A stretch of DNA of 64,000 nt from Pichia kudriavzevii (GCF_003054445.1 NC_042507.1:1984001-2048000), one strand, 5' to 3'; numbered from the stretch's first letter, positions 10,193-19,806 are shown. Program-made: numbers and translations. The notes: generated from the letters alone by a model not told the origin.

Positions 10193-11404
10193 TTACATTT
10201 CAAATAATTTACAATTTCCCTCTAAGTCGCCAACAACCAAGGTTTTCGAGTCTAATATCTCTATAGCCGAAACGGTGCTACCTTCAATGATATGAATTTT
10301 ACTTTTCTTATTATCGCTCCAAATACTTAATTCATTTTGGAAAGTGCAAGTTAAAAAGGCTGACGGCGTGATCCATTTAGCCAAGAATGAAAATCCCACA
10401 TCGTGCTCCACTGTATCTCCGTGGATAATGGTTAATGAGTGATCAAGACTTAGGACCAACGTTTTCCCTGATGTGTACGAAATACTCAGTGGTGGCAAAC
10501 TACTTTTGTGGATTTTTGTAATCGTATGCGTCCCTATATCAACTGATAGTATGTCTCCTGTAACTAATCCTAAAATCACATTATTTGCACCAACAAACGA
10601 ACACACAGTAATTACTTTAAGGGGGTGCAATGTCTTCAGGACCTCATTATGAGAAAATTGCAAAGCTGTAAAAATATTTGTTGCTGGTATGAGAACATCA
10701 ATGATATTTGGAGCAAGAACTGTGTACTCCCCAGCAGAAGAGACTATTATAACTGAATTAAGAGACTGATGGATAGCAATGATTGAATCCAGCTGGTACC
10801 TAGAAGAGACACAAAAAGCCGGGGTATAAACATGTACAAAACCGTTCTCATACCCCACAATTATTCTTTCATTATTTGTTCTATCAAAGACAGCTACATT
10901 CGCCTTTGAATGTAAAGGGATTTTCCCGATTATTGTTAGTGAGGGGAGCTTATATATTTGAATGCAATCATCATGAACTGACAGACAGCTATTCTCATGA
11001 ACATCAATGTATTTTACTTTTGTTTTAGTTGGTGTAAATTCACATTTCTCTTTCCCCTCTTCGGACTGTAAACTATGCGGCCTTTGTGTTTTCGTCAAAT
11101 CTTGCACTGCCGATTCATAATATTTTCTATATTTGTCTTCTAGTTCAGCCCTGACCTTTATTTCCAATTCCTTTCTAAGTTTGCTTTCCAATTCTTCAAT
11201 ATCTGCATCTTGCAAAGGTAAAACTGGTTCAATTTTGGGAATTATAGGAGGGGGTATATCATACTTGACTTGTGGGATTTCTTGCAGTGATACCTCAACA
11301 GTATCCTGCTTTTCAACGTTTGGTACTTCTTCAAGCTCTATCCTCTGGAGTCTTAGTTGTTCCAACTTCTGCTTTTTCTCTTCTAGTAGTTGTGATATGT
11401 CCAT
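10193..11404 (-). CDS. PAC11: Dynein intermediate chain PAC11
   Basis: Cargo-side subunit of cytoplasmic dynein, used for nuclear positioning. The 403-residue product starts with a charged helix (LLEEKKQKLEQLRLQR) typical of dynein intermediate chains, which is the dynactin/Nudel-binding element in other species. A linker with KQDTVEV resembles, but does not match well, a light-chain (Dyn2) motif. From about 130 on it is a divergent WD40-like propeller. Sequence identity is weak. The call is strengthened by the divergent SLD5 neighbour, the same arrangement as YDR488C/YDR489W in S. cerevisiae. Confidence 0.75.
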   Translation of the reverse strand: MDISQLLEEKKQKLEQLRLQRIELEEVPNVEKQDTVEVSLQEIPQVKYDIPPPIIPKIEPVLPLQDADIEELESKLRKELEIKVRAELEDKYRKYYESAVQDLTKTQRPHSLQSEEGKEKCEFTPTKTKVKYIDVHENSCLSVHDDCIQIYKLPSLTIIGKIPLHSKANVAVFDRTNNERIIVGYENGFVHVYTPAFCVSSRYQLDSIIAIHQSLNSVIIVSSAGEYTVLAPNIIDVLIPATNIFTALQFSHNEVLKTLHPLKVITVCSFVGANNVILGLVTGDILSVDIGTHTITKIHKSSLPPLSISYTSGKTLVLSLDHSLTIIHGDTVEHDVGFSFLAKWITPSAFLTCTFQNELSIWSDNKKSKIHIIEGSTVSAIEILDSKTLVVGDLEGNCKLFEM

Positions 11405-11657
11405 GGTGATCCCCAGGATCGTTCCTTTGTTTACATTCTAAACGGTTAAATTCTTCAGTAAATTCAAAACTATAAGAATCATGCTGAACTGCACAGCCCG
11501 TTTTAGGAGAAAGTTGCGCTCCTCACAAAATTGTTGCAGATTCAAAACTGATTTGCAATAAACACCTTGAACTCATATACAAATGGGAATTGGTAAAACT
11601 ACGACCTCTGATTTATTACAATCTTAGACTTTCTACGTGGTAAAAAGTGTCTTTGAT
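11405..11657. promoter_or_regulatory. Divergent promoter PAC11/SLD5
   Basis: 253 bp between the two starts. No ACGCGT or other motif I can name. Confidence 0.4.
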
Positions 11658-12257
11658 ATGAATACGACTGATATCATTAATGACTTTACAACTGAAGCTC
11701 GTAATGATTTTGTAAATCGTTACAATGAGCAAGCTGAAGACCTGCTTCTTTTAGAACAAGCATGGGTTAGAGAGAAGACTGTTCCCCAATTGCTCCCACA
11801 CGAGAGTGAATTAGTAGAAAGGATCATGGAGCGTATACGTGTTCAGCTTGAGACAATTGATGAAATGGCCAGTGACGAAAACACAGATAAGTTAACGTTG
11901 GTTATTATAGAAAGCGAGCTCGAGAGAATACAGTATTTGCTTAGGGCATATACACGTGGCAGGTTGCGTAAGATAGATTCAAACCAAGTGATGGACCTGT
12001 CACTGCTTAGTGTTGATGAACAAACATATCTTCGAGGCCATTCCGCAATGAAAAATCAATTTCTGACTAGCTTGCTTGGAGAGGAGCCATCGATACCAGA
12101 GTCAGATCCTGACAACGAATCGTGTCACATTTTTGTCCGTGCCCAAGCACCGTTTCCCTTCCGAGATGAAGATACCATGCAAGTAGGTGATGTTCGTGTT
12201 GCTAAATGGAAAGACGTGGCGCATGGTGTAGCAGAGGGAGCTTTACACGTGATATAA
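11658..12257 (+). CDS. SLD5: GINS complex subunit SLD5
   Basis: Component of the GINS tetramer (Sld5-Psf1-Psf2-Psf3), part of the CMG replicative helicase. The 199-residue product has the helical A-domain (NEQAEDLLLLEQAWVREK; ELERIQYLLRAYTRGRLRKI is the conserved Sld5 signature helix) and a small C-terminal B-domain ending GVAEGALHVI. The start is the first ATG; upstream in-frame codons are non-ATG. Length is slightly below the usual 220-290. Confidence 0.92.
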   Translation: MNTTDIINDFTTEARNDFVNRYNEQAEDLLLLEQAWVREKTVPQLLPHESELVERIMERIRVQLETIDEMASDENTDKLTLVIIESELERIQYLLRAYTRGRLRKIDSNQVMDLSLLSVDEQTYLRGHSAMKNQFLTSLLGEEPSIPESDPDNESCHIFVRAQAPFPFRDEDTMQVGDVRVAKWKDVAHGVAEGALHVI

Positions 12258-12273
12258 ACAGCATGCGCCTCAT

Positions 12274-12320
12274 TGAGCAAATTAACTACTAACGGTTTCC
12301 GAAATAGGTAATTGAGCAAA
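12274..12320. promoter_or_regulatory. Paired copper-response elements upstream of the CTR gene
   Basis: TGAGCAAA occurs at 12274-12281 and again at 12313-12320, with starts 39 bp apart. Its complement TTTGCTCA is the Mac1 consensus TTTGCTC(A/G). S. cerevisiae CTR1 and CTR3 need two such sites. They lie 144-190 bp before the copper transporter ATG, upstream of a TATA box. Low-copper induction by a Mac1-like activator is inferred. Confidence 0.75.
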
Positions 12321-12356
12321 TAAGAATTTCAGCACTTTATGAAGAAGGGTCAAGCG

Positions 12357-12364
12357 TATATAAA
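12357..12364 (+). promoter_or_regulatory. TATA box of the CTR gene
   Basis: TATATAAA lies about 100 bp before the ATG and downstream of the paired copper elements, the expected order for a strongly regulated yeast promoter. Confidence 0.65.
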
Positions 12365-12463
12365 GGACACCTCTTACTTTGAGGTTGTAAGTTTGTCTCT
12401 AGCCTTATCAATGGTCTTTATTTTTTCTGCTACCTTGATTGGGAAATAATCCAATCTTCAATA

Positions 12464-13252
12464 ATGGACGTGTCAAATATGAATGACATGAGCATGACTA
12501 GTTCTGATACAACTGTAATGTCGAGTATTTCACCCATGACAGATATGGATATGCAACATACAAGTGGGATGTCTCATATGACAACTGCCTCGTCAACAGT
12601 TGCATCTTCCACAATGGCAGGAATGGCAACTATGCTGGCATCTTCTAGCAGTGCAATACCTTCTGGTGACAGTAGTATGTCGGGTATGGACATGTCAGGA
12701 AGCGACAGTTCTGATGGAACAATGTCCATGACAATGTTCATGTCCACAAAATATGACAATGTTCCAGTGTTTTTCAGATCCTTACATGCACAAACAGGAG
12801 CAGCAGCATTTGGTATCTTTTGTGTCCTTTTCTTTTGTTCTTTCTTTTTCAGAGCTTTGGTTTTCTTAAGTGCATACTTGGAGCAGTGTGTATTTCATAA
12901 TTATTCTAATACCATTATAATGGAAGATGATTGTGAATGTGGTGAGTCCGAAACGGAGGTAAAGGGTACTCCTCCACCCCCACAAAATCCACCGGTCCCA
13001 CCATTTGGTGTTATTATCAAGAAGATGCTATGGATGGGTCCAAATGAATTTTTCCGTGATATTGTTCGACTACTCATTGCTTTCACAATGGTGATGTTCG
13101 GCTATGGAATTATGCTTGCCGCAATGAGTTTTGTACTAACTTACTTCTTTGCTATCTGTCTTGGATTGGCCTTTGCAGAAGTTTTCTTCAATAGGCTATC
13201 AATGATTTTGGGGGTCAACAAAGCGTTTGGTGCATGTGCAGGTCTACATTAA
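12464..13252 (+). CDS. High-affinity copper transporter, CTR family
   Basis: Trimeric Cu(I) importer of the plasma membrane. The 262-residue product has a Met/Ser-rich extracellular N-terminus (residues 1-100, many MxM and MxxM copper-binding motifs). TM1 is about 112-137, followed by a cytosolic loop with CECGE, TM2 about 203-225 carrying the selectivity motif MxxxM (MLAAM), and TM3 about 228-250 with GxxxA in place of the usual GxxxG. The tail ends CAGLH, offering a Cys/His copper site. CTR1 versus CTR3 identity is not resolved; size and Met-rich ectodomain favour a CTR1-type transporter. Two Mac1-type sites precede it. Confidence 0.93.
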   Translation: MDVSNMNDMSMTSSDTTVMSSISPMTDMDMQHTSGMSHMTTASSTVASSTMAGMATMLASSSSAIPSGDSSMSGMDMSGSDSSDGTMSMTMFMSTKYDNVPVFFRSLHAQTGAAAFGIFCVLFFCSFFFRALVFLSAYLEQCVFHNYSNTIIMEDDCECGESETEVKGTPPPPQNPPVPPFGVIIKKMLWMGPNEFFRDIVRLLIAFTMVMFGYGIMLAAMSFVLTYFFAICLGLAFAEVFFNRLSMILGVNKAFGACAGLH

Positions 13253-13357
13253 ACCAAATATTGTAAAAATTAGATACTTGACAACAATAACAACAATTTA
13301 CTGTACTATATATAATATATAATGAATAAACTTCTTCGAAACTGATACGCAAAGGAA

Positions 13358-14404
13358 CTAGTCATCTTCTTCTAATGAGATGGATTCAAGGTTATCAATT
13401 AGTTCTTCTAAATACTTAGTAACGTTCTTGTGATATGTTAGCTGGATTTTGAAAAGTAATTTCATCAAATTGACGCTTTCCAGGGGTTTGATTAACTCCT
13501 TCATTGCCTCAACAGCAATCTCAGTAGCATTGACTAACTCATCTTCACATTTTTCCAGCTTTTTTGTTAATTCTTCAGGAACTACCACTGTTTCATCACC
13601 ATTCTGAGTTGTTCTGATTTGTGATCTAACAGTGTCAAAGTTTAATCTCGCTGTTTCAACGTTGCTTCTCAATTTAGAGCACTTGGTAAATTCTTCCTTC
13701 AACAAACCATTGATTTTGGAATTAAATTCAACAATAATTAATTTGTCTTGTTCTAGCCTTTCATTACCAATCTTGGTTTCATACTCTGCAATTTTCTCCA
13801 ATGCCAATGTTAAAGTAGTATCTTCACCTTCAAAGCTTTCAGGTTCATTTGTCTTTGGTATTAAGGAGACAGGCTTATTTGCCAAAATATCAGCTCTTGC
13901 CTTGTTCATACTCTTTGCAAATTGATGTGCAAAAGTACGTGGGGTCTTATCTTTACGTCCTGAAGTTAATACCTTTTCAGCCTCTTGAGCTGTGGAGGCA
14001 CTTGACAATTCAACAATCTTTTGGTTAATCAAAGATCCGTAATCTGCAAAACTTTCCTTCAAGTTGTTTGGATTATCATAGGCTTCAAGTTCATAGTTTC
14101 TTGTGATTTCTAAAACTTTTCTGTAAAATTCACGAATATTGTCAACACGGCATTCCAAATCCTTGTATTCCTGAGGCAACTCACTAATATCTTGAATACC
14201 ACCAAATTTCTCTTGAAGTGAACGAGAAGTACGTGCTAAAATTGGTTTCAGATTGCTGACCTCCTTCTCAAGGTTGGTCAAGTTTGACTGCACCTTGGTA
14301 GACAATGATGCGGCAGTTTCTCCTAAATTCAATGAATTGATTGAATTGGAAAGCTGCTGTGAGGTCTCCTGCAATTGTTGTTGGATATTACTAAGGAAAG
14401 ACAT
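13358..14404 (-). CDS. GVP36: BAR-domain protein GVP36
   Basis: Golgi-vesicle/endosome-associated BAR protein. In S. cerevisiae it acts in endocytosis, vacuole and actin organisation. From the ATG at 14404 the product is 348 residues, nearly all helical. The segment GGIQDISELPQEYKDLE matches the conserved Gvp36 motif QVTDISQLPREYTELE. Long coiled-coil segments and an acidic C-terminus (SLEEDD) follow. Eight extra in-frame codons upstream begin with GTG and are excluded. Confidence 0.87.
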   Translation of the reverse strand: MSFLSNIQQQLQETSQQLSNSINSLNLGETAASLSTKVQSNLTNLEKEVSNLKPILARTSRSLQEKFGGIQDISELPQEYKDLECRVDNIREFYRKVLEITRNYELEAYDNPNNLKESFADYGSLINQKIVELSSASTAQEAEKVLTSGRKDKTPRTFAHQFAKSMNKARADILANKPVSLIPKTNEPESFEGEDTTLTLALEKIAEYETKIGNERLEQDKLIIVEFNSKINGLLKEEFTKCSKLRSNVETARLNFDTVRSQIRTTQNGDETVVVPEELTKKLEKCEDELVNATEIAVEAMKELIKPLESVNLMKLLFKIQLTYHKNVTKYLEELIDNLESISLEEDD

Positions 14405-14716
14405 GGTTTCGTATGAGGTCTCTTCCACTAATGTTTCTAGACCCCGAACGAGGAAACAGCTTCACCCTACCTGATACCACGTCTCGCATGTGTTTATTTT
14501 TATGTTCATCATTTTCACTGCGCGGCAACTCTCACCTTAGCAGGCACACAGATTTTTGGTTACCACTCCTCACGATGTAAAAAGAAAAAAGTTACAATCT
14601 CAAATACAAAAAATACAGAAAGTACAAAGAAAAACTAGTAGCTTAACTGAAAATCATTAGTCATAACCTCTCCATTTGATCATAAAAATTCATCTTCCAC
14701 TGTACTGTGGAGTTGA
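14405..14716. promoter_or_regulatory. Spacer: GVP36 promoter and 3' end of the hydrophilin-like gene
   Basis: 312 bp containing an A-rich stretch (about 14580-14635). No motif, tRNA or small gene recognised. Confidence 0.4.
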
Positions 14717-17700
14717 TTATTTGAGAACTTTATCTTTAACAGTCTCGATAATGCTCTTCTTGCGGCGAACAGGAGCATCTCTGGTATCCTGAATAGCATA
14801 GTCTTCAAGATCAGATTGATCTCTGTAGTCTTTGGTCTTCAACTTTTTAATGTCATCACTTTTTAACTCATTGTTCCTGTCTCCCCCTGTACCTTTATGA
14901 CCCTCACGAGACCCAAAGTTAGGATCTTCCCGGTTGTAACCTCTGGTATTTTCGTAATCGTCATAAGCAGGTCTGTCTGCATTCTGAAGCTCAGAATCGC
15001 CGTGTTTGTGTCCAGATAAATGGGCGTTTTGATATCCAGCTTGTGATAATCGTGGTTTACCATGTGCATAACCGGAGCTCTCTGTATATCCACCTCTTCT
15101 TTCAGCCTCCTCAAGTTCAGCTGCACCATACCCTGATCTACCCGCATCATCAAAATTTGGTTGTTCATGGACACCACCTGGATTTTTGTTACTATTGTGT
15201 TCACCATAATGGGCAGAGTTGCCCGAATTATAGGTGTTAATGCCTTCATTAATTTCGGCGCCACCCGCATGTAATCCAGTATCTAATCCACTTCTCATGT
15301 GAGTGTGGGACACTGGTGTTTCACCATAAACTGTACCACGTTCATTGAAACCCTTAGTGTTGTCTTTGTCGCCATAATGATCTTTAGACTTTTTATCTTT
15401 GGTGAATACGTGCTTGATTTTCTCACCTAAAGACTCATCTTTGCCACTAGAATGTCTCCTACTTGGCTTGGATTCATCACCACTCATAGCCCTGCCTTGG
15501 TTATCTCTGGAATACTTATTCTGTTTGGTTGTGGAGCCTTGTTCTTGATGACGTTCCTGTTTTGGGCTTCGAGGAAGACTAGGTAAAGCATCATCGGCGT
15601 AGTCGTGATACGATGTCGCTGTTGGCTTCGCCGGAGAAGTTCCAGCATAATATCCACTCTTGGTAATGCCATTATCACTAGTTGAATTTGAGTATTTACC
15701 TGCATCCGTTTTTGATGTGTCAATATATTTTGGATCTGACCCATGTGATTTGTTATAACCAGTATGAGAACTGTCACTAGCATCAGTGTTAAGAGAGGCA
15801 CCTGCTGTATTTTTCATGCTGTGATTTTGTTGATGGTACGCTGACTCATCACTGCCCTTACTGGATAGGTACTGAGATCCTGAGTTAGGATGTTTCGATG
15901 CCACGTTTGACAGGGTGTGACCCTTTTCACCAGAGGTAGCAATTTCTGGGTGAGTAGAATTTCCAAGAGAATAAGCTTTTCTGGACTCTTGACCTTGGTT
16001 ATATGCGGCGTCTGCCTTTTTAAAATCAGACTGGTGAGTGAAGTCATCTCTAGTTTCTAACTTGTTTACACCTGTCGAGTGAATCTTGGAGGAATCAAAC
16101 TCATCAAATTTGGAGTTTGAAGATTGGCCACCAGTATTACCAGCACCTTTATAAGAGGTAGCACCAGATGTGTTGGGTGACTTTCCAGCATGTTTATCCT
16201 TGACCTTTAGATCATGTGGGTCTTCGGACTTCAAGTACATGTTATTACTTGGATTTTGCACCATTCGGTATGGAGTTGACTCTGGCATCAAATCAGATCC
16301 CACATCATGCGAATTTTCCTTAACTCTTGAGTGGGTACCTGTTTGAGGGATTGCAGCCACTGTTACAGACTTCTCCATGTTTGAGCTCATACCGATATCA
16401 GCTGCCCTCGAAGAATTGCCTTTAGTATGCTCTTGCTCTGCATGCTTTTTGTGCATCATTGCATTTTTGTAATTCTCATCTGTATTTGAACCAGCAGGTG
16501 CAACAAGAGAAGGTTTGCACTCCGGATGTTTTCCAGAATACTCTCCGAATCTTGGAGTTGCAGAAGTAGTGGTTGATTTAGGAGGAGCAGATAAATTTGC
16601 AGTACCCCTTGAATGCGAATAATTGGAAAAAACTTGGGCGTCATCTTCAGTGCCTGTTTCTGCAACATTGCTTCTATTTTTGTTGCCTAATGGTTGTGCA
16701 TTGACATTAATACCACCAGGCATTTGATCTGCCATTTGAGTGTCCGAAACCCATCCGTGCTGACTTGACTTGTCGTGATAAGTGTGGGAATGGCTTTCGG
16801 ATGTTTCTCCAATTCCCAAGTAATTTTTGATGCTAGAAATAACACCTTGTGATTCACCGCTGTGGTTGGTATTAGTAGCATTATCATCGTCATCAATCAC
16901 TTCGTCATCGTAATATTTTCCCTTCGAGTCGGATCTCATTTCATCTGGAAATTCCCCGTCAGAAGGCTCAGAATTTCTGTATCTATGCTGCCCAGGGTTC
17001 AAGGAGCTGTGATTGTAGTCACCAACCTCTGTACTACTTTGGCCTTCCGTTCTACCAGAATAGGTAGAGCCCGAAACATTAGCATGGCCTGGATTGTAGT
17101 CTCTCGCATGTGAGGGATCTTCAGTAACGTTTCTGTAGCTAACAGGTGCTGCCTTGGCAGTGGAGCCACCGTAGCTATGTTTGGTAGTAGAATCAGTTTC
17201 TGCATCATACCTAGAGGCGTTTATCTTGTTTGCTTCCGGGTCCAAGACACTTGGATGCTTACTTGAAAAAGTATCACCATGATGACGGTGTTTTATATCT
17301 GCATTTCTGTCAGAAACACCATAGCCGGTGTTTGATTGGTCATAGCTTTCGTCATCATAGTATCCTTGCTTTTGAGAGGCATACTCACCTGGTTTATATT
17401 GAGATTGCTCGTCGAAATCGCCTGATTTGTCCTTCTTGTTAGAAAATTTGCCTAGTAAGCTACTGCCGGTCTTGTGGCTATGCGAGTTTGAGTCACTTGA
17501 AATTTCCTTTTGTGTTTGATCTTTATTCTGCTCTGCAGAAGCTTTCCTGTGAGAAAGCTCTCTGACCTTTTGCTCAGACTGCGCGACATCATGATCGTCA
17601 ATAACTGGATCAACCATTGAAGAATATGTGTAATTTGCATAGACTTCGTTGGATCCTGGTTTCACAGTACGTATGTTCATATCATCACTGCCAGTCTTGC

Positions 17701-17953
17701 GATGGTGAGTGTAACTTTCATCGTCTGGATACGTGTAGTTCGATTGCTCGCCACGTGTAGCTGATGTTTGATCACGGTCATCACCAATGAAAATATGTTT
17801 TGCCTTTTCTGTAACAGATTCCAAATAGGACTGATCACGAGGAGCACCTGAGTGGTCATCAACTGGACTGTTTATTTGATTCGAGTGTAAATGATTCTGA
17901 CCACCTGTTTGGCCAGAAACCTTTCTTTTATTTTGCAAATCGTGTTCTAACAT
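14717..17953 (-). CDS. Very large hydrophilin-like protein of unknown function
   Basis: I do not recognise this 1078-residue protein. It lacks a signal peptide, membrane helices and extended hydrophobic segments. It is dominated by Ser, Gly, Asp, His, Asn, Tyr and Lys, the profile of LEA-like hydrophilins and other disordered proteins. Against this background, short amphipathic segments of similar make recur: ESVTEKAKHIF (~45-55), SLLGKFSNKKDK (~165-176), VISSIKNYLGI (~371-381), SLGEKIKHVFTKDKK (~840-855) and the C-terminal SIIETVKDKVLK. They could be membrane- or partner-binding helices. The start is the first ATG. Two AGGGG stress-type elements lie upstream. A role in desiccation or osmotic stress is a guess. 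Confidence 0.75.
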   Translation of the reverse strand: MLEHDLQNKRKVSGQTGGQNHLHSNQINSPVDDHSGAPRDQSYLESVTEKAKHIFIGDDRDQTSATRGEQSNYTYPDDESYTHHRKTGSDDMNIRTVKPGSNEVYANYTYSSMVDPVIDDHDVAQSEQKVRELSHRKASAEQNKDQTQKEISSDSNSHSHKTGSSLLGKFSNKKDKSGDFDEQSQYKPGEYASQKQGYYDDESYDQSNTGYGVSDRNADIKHRHHGDTFSSKHPSVLDPEANKINASRYDAETDSTTKHSYGGSTAKAAPVSYRNVTEDPSHARDYNPGHANVSGSTYSGRTEGQSSTEVGDYNHSSLNPGQHRYRNSEPSDGEFPDEMRSDSKGKYYDDEVIDDDDNATNTNHSGESQGVISSIKNYLGIGETSESHSHTYHDKSSQHGWVSDTQMADQMPGGINVNAQPLGNKNRSNVAETGTEDDAQVFSNYSHSRGTANLSAPPKSTTTSATPRFGEYSGKHPECKPSLVAPAGSNTDENYKNAMMHKKHAEQEHTKGNSSRAADIGMSSNMEKSVTVAAIPQTGTHSRVKENSHDVGSDLMPESTPYRMVQNPSNNMYLKSEDPHDLKVKDKHAGKSPNTSGATSYKGAGNTGGQSSNSKFDEFDSSKIHSTGVNKLETRDDFTHQSDFKKADAAYNQGQESRKAYSLGNSTHPEIATSGEKGHTLSNVASKHPNSGSQYLSSKGSDESAYHQQNHSMKNTAGASLNTDASDSSHTGYNKSHGSDPKYIDTSKTDAGKYSNSTSDNGITKSGYYAGTSPAKPTATSYHDYADDALPSLPRSPKQERHQEQGSTTKQNKYSRDNQGRAMSGDESKPSRRHSSGKDESLGEKIKHVFTKDKKSKDHYGDKDNTKGFNERGTVYGETPVSHTHMRSGLDTGLHAGGAEINEGINTYNSGNSAHYGEHNSNKNPGGVHEQPNFDDAGRSGYGAAELEEAERRGGYTESSGYAHGKPRLSQAGYQNAHLSGHKHGDSELQNADRPAYDDYENTRGYNREDPNFGSREGHKGTGGDRNNELKSDDIKKLKTKDYRDQSDLEDYAIQDTRDAPVRRKKSIIETVKDKVLK

Positions 17954-18528
17954 GATTGATTGGTTGTCAACAAAACTCCGATCTTTAGCTATAACCCGAC
18001 ACCAACACAGTGTTTGCAATGCCAACAAATGGAAAAGAGGTCTTAGTTATATACGAATTTCAATAGTGGTCCACTCCCGCCCCCATTCAATGATGATTCA
18101 ATCACGAACTTAACAGGAAATTGGGTGATTAGAATCCTGTCCCATGACCTCCTTTCCCTGCATCAGTCCTTTTTTTTGTCTTGATATAGCCAAAGTACGG
18201 AGTTCAGTGTATTTCCTCCTATTGTATTCATTCCAGACAGGTCCCTGGATATTTTGTGGAGTATTTATTTGGACTGGTCAAAGTGTCGTATGCATATTCG
18301 CTTAAAAAGCCCTACTGTTATCCTCCTTTTTCATTATAACCAATAAATTACATCACTTTGTGATGTACCTCCACCGAACTCTATCATTTTGAATGCATCT
18401 AGCAATTCGAAGACGCCAAAAGATGGTTTTTAATAGGGGAAAAAAGGGAGGGGGTTAAAGTATGGGTACAACATTACGAAAACTAGTCTACATTATCATA
18501 AAATACAACCCAGTTATAGTGCGTGTAC
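17954..18528. promoter_or_regulatory. Promoter of the hydrophilin-like gene; 3' end of the next gene
   Basis: 575 bp. A TATATA-like element lies near 18047, about 95 bp before the ATG. Two AGGGG pentamers (18435-18439 and 18449-18453) match the STRE core bound by Msn2/4-type factors, but they sit about 480-500 bp upstream and in a G-rich tract where chance is likely. Nothing else is recognised. Confidence 0.4.
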
Positions 18529-19806
18529 TTAATTATTCTTTTCTCTTTGAAGCTGCCAATTTGCTACTTCAGGGGTGGTTGGTATCCTCCCCAGCTTCAT
18601 TATAATATCATCAAAGCATGAAGGGTATTTGTCTTTTATTAACCTAAAGGTCTTATCAACGCTGAGTGGTTTATGGTTGAGCACCAAGTTCCTGAAGACA
18701 GGATATACTAACTTTCGATTCTGTGTATCGCAAGTCGAGATATGGCGGCCAAAAAACTTGAGTATCACAATCCTATGCATCAAGTCTAGTACTACTGTCA
18801 ATTTCTTATTACAGGCGTCTTCCCCTCTAATACCGAATTTGCAGCCAAAAGTTCGTGACCGAATCCAGCCATTGAATTCCGGATGCTCTCTCCATTTTAT
18901 GGATTTAACATTGTATCTTTTCAAGAAACCATGGATCTGTTTGTACTGGCCAAAAGTTAGTATTGCAAACTGCCCATCAGTTAAGTTTTCAATTTGTTGG
19001 GCTTGGAAATAACGGCACCTGAATTTCCCATCGGGGATAAACTCCTTTAGATTCTTTAAATCTCTCCAAACTGCACTGGGATCAAAAAACTGTGATGCTT
19101 GAATGCCAGCTATCCATTCATCATCGATGATACTCTGCAAGGGGACTCCTCTTGACTGATAACCAGATGGCGCAAAGAGCAATCCACCTTGTTTATGTAT
19201 GTTCAATTCCTTGCGCAGATATCGATGGTACGATTCATAACTAAATGAAGGGTCTAGTTTGCATGCTTCGAAAGCACATGTGTTAATTGATAAATATTTA
19301 TCACTTTTGGGGTATATTTGGATTCCAGACAATGGGAAGTAGTAACTATAGTTTTCTTTGGTCAGGTTCCCCACAGGCCTCCTTTTTATGATAGTTCTTT
19401 CACTGCTATTGCTATTGTTGTTACCTAAACTTTGGGTATAATTAATGTAGGGTTTATTATCTTCAAATACCATCATGTTGGAAAATTGAATATTCCCGGC
19501 AGAAACCCTTGGGTTTTCTGAACAGGGATTGGCGGAGAACAGCCCATGTTCACTGTTCAGAAATAAATTGCCTTTGTCTTGCCCATCAGCTAATGTGGAA
19601 CTACGTTGTTTCAAATTGCCTTGCCCCGTAAGGCACCTTTTTAGCCTTAACTCGTTGAGTTGTTCCATTGTTAAATGCCCAGCATTGATGTTTTCCAAGA
19701 GATAATCGGCTAACACCTCTACGGGGAGATTTTGCAGCAGTGAAATGATGTTTTTCCTAAGGTCGCCACTGTCGTCATATACTGCATGTAGAGAACGATG
19801 GTCCAT
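18529..19806 (-). CDS. Unknown protein with a putative WRKY/FLYWCH-like zinc-binding domain
   Basis: The 425-residue product is not one I can name. Residues 1-60 are helical and Leu-rich (ISLLQNLPVEVLADYLLENI). A Ser/Asn-rich linker follows, then a conserved-looking region from ~155 to the end. Near the C-terminus C322, C332, H355 and C359 form C-x9-C-x22-H-x3-C after a Trp-containing strand (GWIRSRTFGCKF). This is reminiscent of the WRKY/GCM/FLYWCH/FAR1 group of zinc DNA-binding folds, which also occur in Mutator-type transposases. The helical tail (GRIPTTPEVANW) fits that comparison. A transcription regulator, possibly transposase-derived, is inferred; confidence in the domain is modest. 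Confidence 0.6.
   Translation of the reverse strand: MDHRSLHAVYDDSGDLRKNIISLLQNLPVEVLADYLLENINAGHLTMEQLNELRLKRCLTGQGNLKQRSSTLADGQDKGNLFLNSEHGLFSANPCSENPRVSAGNIQFSNMMVFEDNKPYINYTQSLGNNNSNSSERTIIKRRPVGNLTKENYSYYFPLSGIQIYPKSDKYLSINTCAFEACKLDPSFSYESYHRYLRKELNIHKQGGLLFAPSGYQSRGVPLQSIIDDEWIAGIQASQFFDPSAVWRDLKNLKEFIPDGKFRCRYFQAQQIENLTDGQFAILTFGQYKQIHGFLKRYNVKSIKWREHPEFNGWIRSRTFGCKFGIRGEDACNKKLTVVLDLMHRIVILKFFGRHISTCDTQNRKLVYPVFRNLVLNHKPLSVDKTFRLIKDKYPSCFDDIIMKLGRIPTTPEVANWQLQREKNN

Noticed and set aside
18702-18712. TACTAAC on the plus strand
   Set aside because: It lies on the strand opposite the only gene there, inside continuous coding sequence. Chance match.
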